Source: Motilibacter rhizosphaerae
Lineage (GTDB): Bacteria; Actinomycetota; Actinomycetes; Motilibacterales; Motilibacteraceae
NCBI RefSeq assembly: GCF_004216915.1
Contig: NZ_SGXD01000003.1
Coordinates: 124,001-188,000, forward strand
Direction: 5' to 3'
DNA: 64,000 nucleotides
This document shows, in pieces, positions 16,896 to 24,843 of this stretch. Position numbers and translations under genes: made by a program. Position 1 is the stretch's first letter; every line of letters begins with the position of its first letter. The notes under the pieces were generated by a model. It was not told where the DNA came from and ran no database searches. It saw nothing but the letters and a program-made list of their open reading frames with translations.

Positions 16896-17717
16896 TCAGA
16901 ATAGGGGTTCGGTTGGCGGCGGGGTATCAGGCGATGAACTCCGCTCGGCGATGATTTTGTCGAGTTGATGTTGGACGGCCGGTCCGATCTTAAACTTGTA
17001 CGCTTTCCAGAAGCGATAGAATTCTGCTTCTGACGAGAACTCTCCGGTACCGCTCCGCAGGTCCTCGAGACCCATCACGGCTCCGATGTACTCCCTGGTC
17101 GTCGAAGAGCGTTGTTTGCTCGCAATCCGCCAAGGGGGTTGGACGATTATCTCCAAATCGCGAACTCTACCCGGAGAGGTGTCATCAAGGGTATAGATAC
17201 CAACAACGTCGAGATGGCTAGCGTATTCCCTAAATGCCCGGAAGGTTCCGGGCCATTGGACGTCGGGGTACCTGAAGTACGTGTTTCCCGTGTACAACGT
17301 GATTCTGCTTTGTGTCTGTGTGCTCGCCTTCCGCTTCAGAACTTTCCGCTGCGCAATCTTGACGTCGACGGCGTGGAAGCCGCCACCGAACGCGGAGCCA
17401 AAGATCTCCAAATCTGGATAGCCTCGTTCGGTTCCTCGCCGGGCCCCGGCGCCAGCGACCCGCACCACGCGATCGAGTAGGAAATCAACAATGCTCACTT
17501 CAAGAACGTTTGCCAATGCCGCCGGCTCCTTGGGCAGCGGCATCAACTGCCCCCTGTCCGCGAGCTGAGAGGCGAGGTCGGCCGCGTCAATTGCGATGAG
17601 TGGCCATGCCAGATCCACCGTGTTGGAGGAGCGCAGGACACCTGTCAGCTGGTAGCTGTAACTTCCGCAGGTGGCACGCAACCACCCACAAAGGTCGGTA
17701 GCGTCGACTTGGCTCAT
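16896..17717 (-). CDS. Type II restriction endonuclease, EcoRV-like
   Basis: 273 residues. The active site is P-D at 101-102 and D-V-K at 118-120; the 16-residue spacing between Asp102 and Asp118 equals that between Asp74 and Asp90 of EcoRV. Further parallels to EcoRV are the following T-x-Y-T-G-N-T-Y-F-R-Y strand region, a V-V-G-I-Y-T strand, and a C-terminal F-S-S-E-A-E-F-Y-R-F-W-K-A-Y matching EcoRV's F-D-S-E-D-E-F-L-D-Y-W-R-N-Y. The assignment is by recalled sequence pattern, not a search. The target site is not predictable; EcoRV's own partner is an adenine methylase, whereas here it is a cytosine one. It is the first gene of the R-M-DUF262 cassette and starts 30 bases downstream of nrdJ's stop. 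Base composition is visibly less G+C-rich than its neighbours. Confidence 0.82.
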   Translation of the reverse strand: MSQVDATDLCGWLRATCGSYSYQLTGVLRSSNTVDLAWPLIAIDAADLASQLADRGQLMPLPKEPAALANVLEVSIVDFLLDRVVRVAGAGARRGTERGYPDLEIFGSAFGGGFHAVDVKIAQRKVLKRKASTQTQSRITLYTGNTYFRYPDVQWPGTFRAFREYASHLDVVGIYTLDDTSPGRVRDLEIIVQPPWRIASKQRSSTTREYIGAVMGLEDLRSGTGEFSSEAEFYRFWKAYKFKIGPAVQHQLDKIIAERSSSPDTPPPTEPLF

Positions 17718-17747
17718 GTAGTGACCTGTCGTCTCAAGCAGGCTCGA

Positions 17748-20633
17748 TCAGCTGCAGCCGCTGGTGCTCCCGCACCCCTCGCACACGTAGCACGATCCAG
17801 CCGGCCTCATCTTCGTCCCGCAGCTCATGCACAGCGGCGCGTCAGCGGTGAGCCCGTACTGCTGCTGCATGAGCTCGGCCGACGAGTGCACTGTCACGGG
17901 AGCCGGAGCCGCCGCCTTCGGAGCGGGCGCAGCGGGAGCCTGAGCCACGGGAGCCGACTGCGCGTACGTCTCCAGCTCGTCCTCGAGGTCACCGGAGGTG
18001 TCGGCGACCTCCTCGTACGACCCGGTCTCGAGCTGACGCGATCGCTCCGTGGCCGTGTAGATGCCAAGCTCGGAGCGCGTCTCGAAGTCGAGGTAGTCGA
18101 GCGCGAGGCGACGGAAGATGTAATCCATGATCGACTGCGCCATGCGCACGTCGGGGTCGTCGGTGAGGCCTGCCGGCTCGAAGCGCAGGTTGGTGAACTT
18201 CTCGACGTAGGTCTCGAGCGGCACGCCGTACTGCAGGCCGATCGACACCGCGATCGAGAAGGCGTCCATCACGCCGGCGAGGGTCGAGCCCTGCTTGCCA
18301 AGCTTGAGGAAGACCTCGCCGAGGCCGTCGTCGGGGTAGGACCCGGCCGTCATGTAGCCCTCGGCGCCGCCGACGCGGAACGAGGTCGTCAGCGACGGGC
18401 GCGACTTCGGCAGGCGCTTGCGGGTCGGGCGATACTCCACGACCGGAGCCGGCGCGGCGACCTCGGCAGCGGCCGGAGCCGCGTCCTTCTTCGCCTTGCC
18501 GTCCGAGAGCGGCTGGCCGACCTTGCAGTTGTCCCTGTAGATGGCGAGAGCCTTCAGGCCGTACTTCCAGCCCTGGAAGTAGACGTCCTCGATCTCCTCG
18601 ACGGTCGCCGTCTCCGGCATGTTGACCGTCTTCGAGATCGCGCCGGAGAGGAACGGCTGCACCGCGGCCATCATGCGCACGTGGCCCATGGGCGCGATCG
18701 CGCGCTCGCCGATGGCGCAGTCGAAGACCTCGTAGTGCTCGCGCTTGAGGCCGGGGGCGTCGACGACGTGGCCGTGCTCGGCGATGTACTCGACGATCGC
18801 CTCGATGGTCTCCTGCGTGTAGCCCATCTTGCGCAGCGCGCGCGGCACCGTCTGGTTGACGATCTGCATCGAGCCGCCGCCGACGAGCTTCTTGAACTTC
18901 ACCAGCGAGAAGTCGGGCTCGATGCCGGTGGTGTCGCAGTCCATCATGAAGCCGATGGTGCCGGTGGGCGCGAGGACCGAGGCCTGCGCGTTGCGCCAGC
19001 CGTTCTTCTCGCCGATCGCGAGCGACTCCTGCCACACCTGCGTCGCGAGCGCGTGCACCGCGCCGTCCGTCGCGTCGAGCGTACGGATCAGGTCGTTGGC
19101 CGCCGCGTGCTTGCGCATGACGCGCTTGTGGGCGGCCTCGTTGCGGGCGTAGCCCTCGTACGCGCCGACGACGCCGGCGAGCTCGGCCGAGCGCTTGTAG
19201 GCGGTGCCGGTCATCAGCGAGGTGATGGTCGCGGCGAGCGCCTGGCCCCCGGGGGAGTCGTAGCCGTGGCCGGTCGCCATGAGCAGCGAGCCGAGGTTGG
19301 CGTAGCCGATGCCGAGCTGGCGGTACTTGCGGGTCGTGTCGCCGATGGGCTCGGTCGGGAAGTCCGCGAAGCAGATGGAGATGTCCATCGCCGTGATGAC
19401 GACCTCGACGGCCTTCTTGAAGGTCTCGGCGTCGAAGGTGTCGTCGTCGCGCAGGAACTTCATGAGGTTGAGCGAGGCGAGGTTGCACGACGAGTTGTCG
19501 AGCGACATGTACTCCGAGCACGGGTTGGACGCGGTGATGCGGCCGGTTTCGGGGTTGGTGTGCCAGGCGTTGATGGTGTCGTCGTACTGGATGCCGGGGT
19601 CGGCGCACTCCCACGCCGCCTGCGCGATCTCGCGCCACAGCTGCCGCGCGTCGACCGTCTCGATGACGCTGCCGTCGGTGCGCGAGCGCAGCCCGAACTC
19701 CGTGCCGGCCTCGACCGCGCGCATGAACTCGTCGGTGACCCGGACCGAGTTGTTGGCGTTCTGGTACTGCACCGAGGTGATGTCCGCGCCGCCGAGGTCC
19801 ATGTCGAACCCGGCGTCGCGCAGCGCGCGGATCTTGTCCTCCTCGCGCGCCTTGGTCTGCACGAACTCGCGGATGTCGGGGTGGTCGACGTCGAGGACGA
19901 CCATCTTCGCCGCGCGGCGGGTCGCGCCACCGGACTTGATCGTGCCCGCGGAGGCGTCCGCACCGCGCATGAAGGAGACCGGCCCGCTCGCGGTACCGCC
20001 GGAGGACAGCAGCTCCTTGCTCGAGCGGATGCGGGAGAGGTTGAGGCCCGCGCCGGAGCCGCCCTTGAAGATCAGCCCCTCCTCGCGGTACCAGTTGAGG
20101 ATCGAGTCCATCGAGTCGTCGACGGAGAGGATGAAGCAGGCGCTGACCTGCTGCGGCGAGCTCGTGCCGACGTTGAACCACACCGGGCTGTTGAACGAGA
20201 AGACCTGGTGCAGCAGCATCCACGTCAGCTCGTGCTCGAAGACCTCCGCGTCCTCGTCGGTCGCGAAGTAGCCGAAGTCCTTGCCGGCCTTGGTGTAGGT
20301 CAGCACGACGCGGTCGAGCAGCTGCTTGAGGCTCCACTCGCGCACGTCGGTGCCGAGCGCGCCGCGGAAGTACTTCGTCGTGACGATCGTCGAGGCGTTG
20401 ATCGACCAGGAGTCAGGGAACTCGACGCCCTTCTGCTCGAAGATCGTCTCGCCGGTCTTCCAGTTGGTCTGGACGACGTCGCGCCGCTCCCAGGTCACCT
20501 CGTCGTACGGGTGCACGCCCGGAGTCGTGTAGATGCGCTCCATCGCCACACCCGCTCCCCCACGGCGCTGGCGCTTGATCGTCGGCTTGCTGCTGACGAT
20601 CTCGGGCTTGCGCTCGCTCGACGTCTCGGTCAC
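17748..20633 (-). CDS. nrdJ: Adenosylcobalamin-dependent ribonucleotide reductase (class II)
   Basis: 961 residues; reduces ribonucleotides to deoxyribonucleotides using adenosylcobalamin to make the thiyl radical, oxygen-independently. Landmarks are F-N-S-P-V-W-F-N-V-G near 150, the K-G-G-S-G-A-G-L-N-L-S-R segment, N-P-C-S-E-Y with D-N-S-S-C-N-L-A-S-L-N-L in the active-site barrel, and A-P-T-G-T-I-G-F-M-M-D. The C-terminal tail is cysteine-rich (C-M-S-C, C-Y-V-C-E-G-C), probably the redox or zinc tail that re-reduces the enzyme. GTG 20633 follows a CCAGGAGGACCGTC site. It lies 114 bases after nrdR on the same strand, presumably one NrdR-controlled operon. No cobalamin riboswitch was recognised in the leader. 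Confidence 0.96.
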   Translation of the reverse strand: MTETSSERKPEIVSSKPTIKRQRRGGAGVAMERIYTTPGVHPYDEVTWERRDVVQTNWKTGETIFEQKGVEFPDSWSINASTIVTTKYFRGALGTDVREWSLKQLLDRVVLTYTKAGKDFGYFATDEDAEVFEHELTWMLLHQVFSFNSPVWFNVGTSSPQQVSACFILSVDDSMDSILNWYREEGLIFKGGSGAGLNLSRIRSSKELLSSGGTASGPVSFMRGADASAGTIKSGGATRRAAKMVVLDVDHPDIREFVQTKAREEDKIRALRDAGFDMDLGGADITSVQYQNANNSVRVTDEFMRAVEAGTEFGLRSRTDGSVIETVDARQLWREIAQAAWECADPGIQYDDTINAWHTNPETGRITASNPCSEYMSLDNSSCNLASLNLMKFLRDDDTFDAETFKKAVEVVITAMDISICFADFPTEPIGDTTRKYRQLGIGYANLGSLLMATGHGYDSPGGQALAATITSLMTGTAYKRSAELAGVVGAYEGYARNEAAHKRVMRKHAAANDLIRTLDATDGAVHALATQVWQESLAIGEKNGWRNAQASVLAPTGTIGFMMDCDTTGIEPDFSLVKFKKLVGGGSMQIVNQTVPRALRKMGYTQETIEAIVEYIAEHGHVVDAPGLKREHYEVFDCAIGERAIAPMGHVRMMAAVQPFLSGAISKTVNMPETATVEEIEDVYFQGWKYGLKALAIYRDNCKVGQPLSDGKAKKDAAPAAAEVAAPAPVVEYRPTRKRLPKSRPSLTTSFRVGGAEGYMTAGSYPDDGLGEVFLKLGKQGSTLAGVMDAFSIAVSIGLQYGVPLETYVEKFTNLRFEPAGLTDDPDVRMAQSIMDYIFRRLALDYLDFETRSELGIYTATERSRQLETGSYEEVADTSGDLEDELETYAQSAPVAQAPAAPAPKAAAPAPVTVHSSAELMQQQYGLTADAPLCMSCGTKMRPAGSCYVCEGCGSTSGCS

Positions 20634-20747
20634 GACGGTCCTCCTGGACGTGTCAACAACGACGGGAGCGCTGGCACTCCCGATGGGGCTGGTTGCTTGT
20701 GGGCGCCGGAGCGCCGGGTCCTGCGGCTGTGCGGTGGAGCTGGTGGA

Positions 20748-21224
20748 TCAGGTGGCGGCGGGCTCGAGGCCGAGGGCCTCGCGCTCCGCCCGGAGCAGCG
20801 CGATGGCTGCCTCGAAGTCCTCGAGCGACTCGAACGCGCGGTAGACGCTGGCGAACCTGAGGTACGCGACCTCGTCGAGCTCGCGCAGCGGCTCCAGGAC
20901 GGCCAGGCCGACCTCGTGCGCGTCGATCTCGGCGCAGCCGGAGGCCCGGATGGTCTCCTCGACCCGCTGGGCGAGCAGGGCCAGGTCGTCCTCGGTGACC
21001 GGGCGGCCCTGGCAGGCCTTCCGGACCCCGGCGAGCACCTTGGGCCGGCTGAACGGCTCGGTGACGCCGGAGCGCTTGACCACGGCGATGCTCGCGCTCT
21101 CCATGGTCGTGAAGCGGCGGCCGCACTCCGGGCACTGCCGACGCCGGCGCACGCCGGTGCCGTCGTCGAGGGTGCGACTGTCGATGACGCGGGAGTCGGG
21201 GTGGCGGCAGAACGGGCAGTGCAT
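20748..21224 (-). CDS. nrdR: Transcriptional repressor NrdR
   Basis: 158 residues from ATG 21224, which has GAGGAGGCGTCAG upstream; a longer in-frame start would disrupt the zinc ribbon and is rejected. The N-terminal zinc ribbon uses C-P-F-C at 3-6 and C-P-E-C about 28 residues later, followed by G-R-R-F-T-T. The central ATP-cone (residues ~49-139, V-V-K-R-S-G with E-P-F-S-R-P-K) senses ATP/dATP. NrdR represses ribonucleotide reductase genes when dATP is high. It is the first gene of nrdR-nrdJ, so it is probably autoregulated. Confidence 0.96.
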   Translation of the reverse strand: MHCPFCRHPDSRVIDSRTLDDGTGVRRRRQCPECGRRFTTMESASIAVVKRSGVTEPFSRPKVLAGVRKACQGRPVTEDDLALLAQRVEETIRASGCAEIDAHEVGLAVLEPLRELDEVAYLRFASVYRAFESLEDFEAAIALLRAEREALGLEPAAT

Positions 21225-21308
21225 CTGACGCCTCCTCGAGGGTGGTTCCGGATGGTCCTCCGCGGTCCCTGTGCACCAGGTTGGGGACAACCTGCGGACA
21301 TCCTGGGG

Positions 21309-21348
21309 ACCAGATGTGGAGAACTACACGGCTGTAAGTACTAGATGT
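21309..21348 (-). promoter_or_regulatory. Candidate tandem NrdR boxes upstream of nrdR-nrdJ
   Basis: Two copies of ACATCTrGT lie on the minus strand at 21348-21340 (ACATCTAGT) and 21317-21309 (ACATCTGGT), with 31 bases between equivalent positions, three helical turns. Known NrdR sites are A/T-centred tandem boxes at this spacing upstream of reductase genes. Each box matches the consensus only partly, so the call rests on repetition, spacing and context. The rest of the 21225-21491 stretch holds the nrdR leader and no gene. Confidence 0.5.
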
Positions 21349-21491
21349 AGGGGACCCTACGCCCGTCGTCCCTACGGCTGTCAAGGCGGGCGCGGCACCC
21401 AGCGGCGTGTCGCGGAGAGCCTCCGCATCGCTGCAGGTAGAGGCCCTGATCACGCGCAGTGAGAGACGCCCACCGGCCCCTCCGGACAGCG

Positions 21492-21526
21492 AGGAGCCCG
21501 GTCCGCAGCAGCGGAACCGGGCTCCT
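21492..21526 (-). terminator. Strong hairpin terminator
   Basis: AGGAGCCCGGT (21492-21502) and ACCGGGCTCCT (21516-21526) form a perfect 11-bp stem with a 13-base loop, placed 26 bases beyond the stop of the DUF7002-like gene. There is no clear U-tract, as usual in high-GC actinobacteria. Confidence 0.75.
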
Positions 21527-21552
21527 GGGGACGGCTCCAGGGCCGTCGGCGG

Positions 21553-22173
21553 CTACTCCGCCGCGACCTGCTGCGGGAGGTGCTCCACGCTCAGCAGGTG
21601 GGCGTCGAGGTCGTAGACCTGCTCCTGGACCGCCACCTCGGCGACCCGGTCCTTCCGGAACCCGTTGACCGAGGAGAACGTTGCGCGTCCGCGCGGGACG
21701 GAGAAGCGCGTGGCGCCGGTGTTGATGGAGGTGAGGCGCAGGGTCGAGCGGTACTCGTTGAGCAGGCTCGAGGTCCGGAGCCGCAGGAGGGTGACGTCAG
21801 CCTGCTCCGAGTACTTCTCGGCCAGCTGACGCGCGCCCTCCTCGGTCGGGTAGAGGAAGACGAAGCTGTTGAGCAGCCGGAACCAGTCCTCGACCGTCAT
21901 CCCGTCGCGCAGGTCCGACTGCAGCCGGCTCTCCTGGATCGGGGCCTGGTCGCGGAGCACGGCCACCCCGTGCACGGGGTGCTCCAGGCGCACGATCTCG
22001 GGCCGGCGCTGGGCGAGCAGCTGGTCAGCCTGGTCGGCCGGCACCTGCCAGCGCTTCACGATCGCGGCGGCGCTGAGGAGGCCGTGCTCCTGGATGCTGG
22101 GCCACGACTCCGTGAAGGCGACGTGCCACAGGACGGGGTGACGAGCGAGAGGGTCCACACCCCACCATCCCAC
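21553..22173 (-). CDS. DUF7002-like conserved protein
   Basis: 206-residue soluble protein. It opens [19 protein letters not shown], the pattern of DUF7002 and other small proteins with an ADP-ribosyltransferase-like beginning (H near the first strand, then H-G-L-L-S). A later F-V-F-L-Y-P and T-S-I-N-T-G segment complete the family look. Activity is unproven; it could be an ART-fold enzyme or a degenerate one. GTG 22173 is used, but the in-frame GTG at V-D-P (residue 6) is equally possible. A strong hairpin follows the stop. Confidence 0.6.
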   Translation of the reverse strand: MGWWGVDPLARHPVLWHVAFTESWPSIQEHGLLSAAAIVKRWQVPADQADQLLAQRRPEIVRLEHPVHGVAVLRDQAPIQESRLQSDLRDGMTVEDWFRLLNSFVFLYPTEEGARQLAEKYSEQADVTLLRLRTSSLLNEYRSTLRLTSINTGATRFSVPRGRATFSSVNGFRKDRVAEVAVQEQVYDLDAHLLSVEHLPQQVAAE

Positions 22174-22184
22174 TCCCGGGCCGG

Positions 22185-22577
22185 TTAGCGCGAAGCGGGG
22201 ACCGCCAGCAGCTGACCGGGCGCCAGTGCGGAGTCGTGGAGGCCGTTGAGCCGGACCAGCGTCGCGACCGCGTCACGGGTGTCCCGGCCGGGCTCCGCGC
22301 GCTCGGCGATCGACCAGAGGGTGTCGCCCGGCTGCACCGCGACCCACTGCGTGGCGGGGCCGCCGGAGGAGCTCGCTCCCACGGCCTGGGCGCCCACGGC
22401 GAGCCCGACGACGAGCACGGCCAGCGCGACGAGCAGGACCACGAGGCGGCCGCGGCGGGTCAGCCGGGTCGGTCGCGCAGCGGGGCCGGCGGGCGCGGCG
22501 GGACGCTGGCGGGCGCGCGGGTCGCGCGCGACCGGGGCGACGAGGACGAGGTGCCGCTCGGCGGTGATGGTGCTCAT
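22185..22577 (-). CDS. LysM-domain membrane protein divergent from lexA
   Basis: 130 residues: a basic, Pro/Ala/Arg-rich N-terminus, one membrane helix (about 42-65, [15 protein letters not shown]) and a C-terminal LysM domain for peptidoglycan binding ([12 protein letters not shown] through [10 protein letters not shown]). Divergent LysM neighbours of lexA in Gram-positives (YneA and relatives) are SOS-induced division inhibitors; that role here is inferred from position and architecture. ATG 22577 has CCAGGAGGTCGGAC upstream. The promoter region shares the SOS box and palindrome with lexA. Confidence 0.75.
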   Translation of the reverse strand: MSTITAERHLVLVAPVARDPRARQRPAAPAGPAARPTRLTRRGRLVVLLVALAVLVVGLAVGAQAVGASSSGGPATQWVAVQPGDTLWSIAERAEPGRDTRDAVATLVRLNGLHDSALAPGQLLAVPASR

Positions 22578-22596
22578 GTCCGACCTCCTGGGAGCC

Positions 22597-22629
22597 GTAC
22601 GTACGTTCGATTCGAACGTACGTACGTTC
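22597..22629. promoter_or_regulatory. Nested GTAC-rich palindromes between the LysM gene and lexA
   Basis: Bases 22597-22625 form a perfect 29-base palindrome around a central T (arm GTACGTACGTTCGA). It overlaps a second perfect 16-base palindrome, GAACGTACGTACGTTC (22614-22629). The GAAC/GTTC arms resemble SOS half-sites but at eight-base rather than four-base spacing. It lies 20-50 bases upstream of the LysM gene start and may be an operator for it. Confidence 0.6.
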
Positions 22630-22662
22630 TACCACCTGGCGCCGACAAGCAACACGCCGAGT

Positions 22663-22676
22663 CGAACAGATGTTTG
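22663..22676. promoter_or_regulatory. LexA (SOS) box
   Basis: CGAACAGATGTTTG matches the Gram-positive SOS consensus CGAAC-N4-GTTCG with a single substitution. It lies between the divergent LysM gene and lexA, about 103 bases before the lexA start, and fits LexA autoregulation. Confidence 0.8.
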
Positions 22677-22778
22677 AACAGGGGTGCCGACGGCGGTAGC
22701 GTCGATCACGTCCCAGCAGGTGCCGGGACGGCCCCGCGCCCGCGGGGCGGGTGGTCGGCAGAGGAAGCAGGAGGACCC

Positions 22779-23453
22779 GTGGGCGTGCGAGAGATCCCGG
22801 ACGGACCGGCGGACGCGGACGGCCTGACGCCGCGCCAGCGCAAGGTCCTCGACGTGATCAAGCACAGCGTCGAGCGCCGCGGCTACCCGCCGAGCGTGCG
22901 CGAGATCGGCGAGGCCGTGGGCCTCACCAGCCCGAGCAGCGTCGCCCACCAGCTCAGCTCGCTGCAGAAGAAGGGCTTCCTGCGCCGCGACCCGAACCGC
23001 CCGCGGGCGATCGAGGTCGTCATGCCGGACCCCGCGGTCCCGGCGTACGACCCGACGGCCGAGGGCGACGACCGGCCGATGCCGAGCTACGTGCCGCTCG
23101 TGGGCCGCATCGCGGCCGGCGGCCCGATCCTCGCCGAGCAGGCGATCGAGGACGTGTTCCCGCTCCCCCGCCGGCTCGTCGGCGACGGGCAGCTCTTCCT
23201 GCTCGAGGTCCGCGGCGACTCGATGGTCGAAGCCGCGATCTGCGACGGCGACTGGGTCGTCGTGCGCCAGCAGCCGGTCGCCGACAAGGGCGACATCGTC
23301 GCGGCGATGATCGAGGGCGAGGCGACCGTCAAGACCTACACGCGCAAGGACGGGCACGTGTGGCTGCTACCGCACAACAGCGCCTACGAGCCGATCCCCG
23401 GCGACGACGCGACGGTCCTCGGCCGGGTTGTGGCCGTGCTGCGCAAGGTCTGA
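22779..23453 (+). CDS. lexA: SOS repressor LexA
   Basis: 224 residues from GTG 22779, eight bases after AGGAGG. The winged-helix DNA-binding domain occupies residues 16-75 ([22 protein letters not shown]). The self-cleavage site is Ala113-Gly114, with Ser148 in G-D-S-M and Lys185 in T-V-K-T as catalytic dyad. RecA filaments trigger cleavage and derepress the SOS genes, here recA (box at 44833) and probably the divergent LysM gene. A strong terminator follows. Confidence 0.97.
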   Translation: MGVREIPDGPADADGLTPRQRKVLDVIKHSVERRGYPPSVREIGEAVGLTSPSSVAHQLSSLQKKGFLRRDPNRPRAIEVVMPDPAVPAYDPTAEGDDRPMPSYVPLVGRIAAGGPILAEQAIEDVFPLPRRLVGDGQLFLLEVRGDSMVEAAICDGDWVVVRQQPVADKGDIVAAMIEGEATVKTYTRKDGHVWLLPHNSAYEPIPGDDATVLGRVVAVLRKV

Positions 23454-23483
23454 GCGCGCGAGCGTTCACACGATGGTGCACGA

Positions 23484-23513
23484 AGCCCCGCTGACCAAGA
23501 GGTCAGCGGGGCT
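23484..23513 (+). terminator. lexA/cspA convergent terminator
   Basis: AGCCCCGCTGACC, a four-base loop and GGTCAGCGGGGCT form a perfect 13-bp stem between the convergent ends of lexA and the cold-shock gene. It can serve both. Confidence 0.85.
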
Positions 23514-23533
23514 GCGCGCGAGACGAAGACGTC

Positions 23534-23734
23534 CTACAGGACGTGGACGTTGACCGCCTGCGGACCCTTCTGGCCCTGCTCGACGTCGAACTCCACACGC
23601 TGACCCTCGGCGAGGGTCTTGAAGCCCGTGCCCTGGATAGCGCGGAAGTGGACGAACAGGTCGGGACCACCCTCCTGCTCGATGAACCCGTAACCCTTGT
23701 CGTCACGGAACCACTTGACAGTGCCCTGAGCCAT
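23534..23734 (-). CDS. Cold-shock protein (CspA family)
   Basis: 66-residue single cold-shock domain, an RNA/ssDNA chaperone. RNP1 is K-G-Y-G-F-I and RNP2 D-L-F-V-H-F; the start M-A-Q-G-T-V-K-W-F is canonical. ATG 23734 is used, with GGAAGGCCGAGGTT upstream. The ~218-base region upstream to the next gene probably contains the structured 5' leader usual for these genes; nothing specific could be recognised in it. Confidence 0.97.
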   Translation of the reverse strand: MAQGTVKWFRDDKGYGFIEQEGGPDLFVHFRAIQGTGFKTLAEGQRVEFDVEQGQKGPQAVNVHVL

Positions 23735-23952
23735 AACCTCGGCCTTCCTGGCTCTGGTCGCCACGGGGGTCTCACCTCTGCTGAGACCAACGTGCCCGCG
23801 TGATGTTCCCTTGCGAGCAGCCTCACAGCAGACACGCACGAACCTTGCGACCAATGGCGACGGTAGCAGGGCACCAAGCGTTTGGGTAGTGCTTCCGTGC
23901 GCATTGTCCACCTACGCTCTACCCCCTGTTGCCGACCGTTCAGTAGGTAGTG

Positions 23953-24843
23953 CTACACGGGGTCTTCGATGAGCTGACTGTGCGCCGCGGCGACGGGCAC
24001 ATCGGCGACGAGTCCCTCGCCGTCGATGCGGTCGGGCACCTGCTCCCACGTGGACTCGCCCGCGTGCCGGTACTCCGCCTGCCAGCGCACCGTCACGTGC
24101 ACGTGCTCGGTCTCGCCGGCGGTGCGGTACGCGTGGGTGACGTCCTGGTCGGGGTACGGCGCACCCGGGCTCGTGCTCGTCCTGACCGCACCGTCCCCGA
24201 AGTCCCAGGTGTACGTGCTCGCGGACGCCCGCACGTCGATCGCCTCACCCGCGACGACGACGTCGCTCCACGACTGCGACTCGACGCGGGTCCAGAAGAT
24301 GGTCTCCAGCCCCATCACGGTGCGGTCGTCCGGCTGCACGTGGACCACGGCCCGCGGGAACGGCAGGTGCTTCACCGCCTCCGCGATCTCGGCGGGCGTC
24401 GCCCGGGGCGGCGGGTCCGGCTCGGTGAGGCTGCGGCAGTCGACGGCGTCGGTACGCGTCCACCCGCCCACGCCGTCGGTGACCGAGTGCGGCCGCTCCC
24501 AGCGCCACATGCGCAGGTCGGGCGGCGGGCAGTCCGCGTGGGCGCCAGGGCAGTCGACGTTGATGTTGTTGCCCGGGGTGTTCTCGGGGCAGGCGACGAC
24601 CCAGGCGTGCTCCGTCCAGTCGGAGACGGGGCCGGGGGCGTGGTGGCCAGGGAGGGACGGGTCAGGCGTGTCGCCCGGGGTGCCCGTGCCGCCCTTGACG
24701 TCAGCGCCACCGCCCGGGCCGCAGACACTGCCGCACTCCGACACGTCAGCAAGTGCCTCAGTGGCCGCCGGAAGTGAGGCCACAAGGGCGCCAAGCACCA
24801 ATACTGCTGACCAGCGCCGGCGACTCACGCGCCAGCGACCCAT
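23953..24843 (-). CDS. Exported PKD-domain protein
   Basis: 296 residues from ATG 24843. A basic N-terminus and hydrophobic segment ending A-L-A form a signal peptide. The mature part begins with a Cys/Gly-rich stretch, then a cysteine-containing domain and a C-terminal PKD-like Ig domain with the Y-T-W-D-F-G-D-G hallmark and D-V-T-H-A-Y-R-T-A-G-E. The start overlaps the preceding lipoprotein gene by 19 bases, so the pair is translationally coupled and probably acts together at the cell surface. Function unknown. Confidence 0.8.
   Translation of the reverse strand: MGRWRVSRRRWSAVLVLGALVASLPAATEALADVSECGSVCGPGGGADVKGGTGTPGDTPDPSLPGHHAPGPVSDWTEHAWVVACPENTPGNNINVDCPGAHADCPPPDLRMWRWERPHSVTDGVGGWTRTDAVDCRSLTEPDPPPRATPAEIAEAVKHLPFPRAVVHVQPDDRTVMGLETIFWTRVESQSWSDVVVAGEAIDVRASASTYTWDFGDGAVRTSTSPGAPYPDQDVTHAYRTAGETEHVHVTVRWQAEYRHAGESTWEQVPDRIDGEGLVADVPVAAAHSQLIEDPV

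Noticed and set aside
20634-20747. Cobalamin riboswitch before nrdJ
   Set aside because: The 114-base nrdR-nrdJ gap is too short and lacks a recognisable B12-box.
17709-21344. A ~1200-codon plus-strand open frame over nrdJ-nrdR
   Set aside because: Shadow of nrdJ; composition typical of antisense frames.
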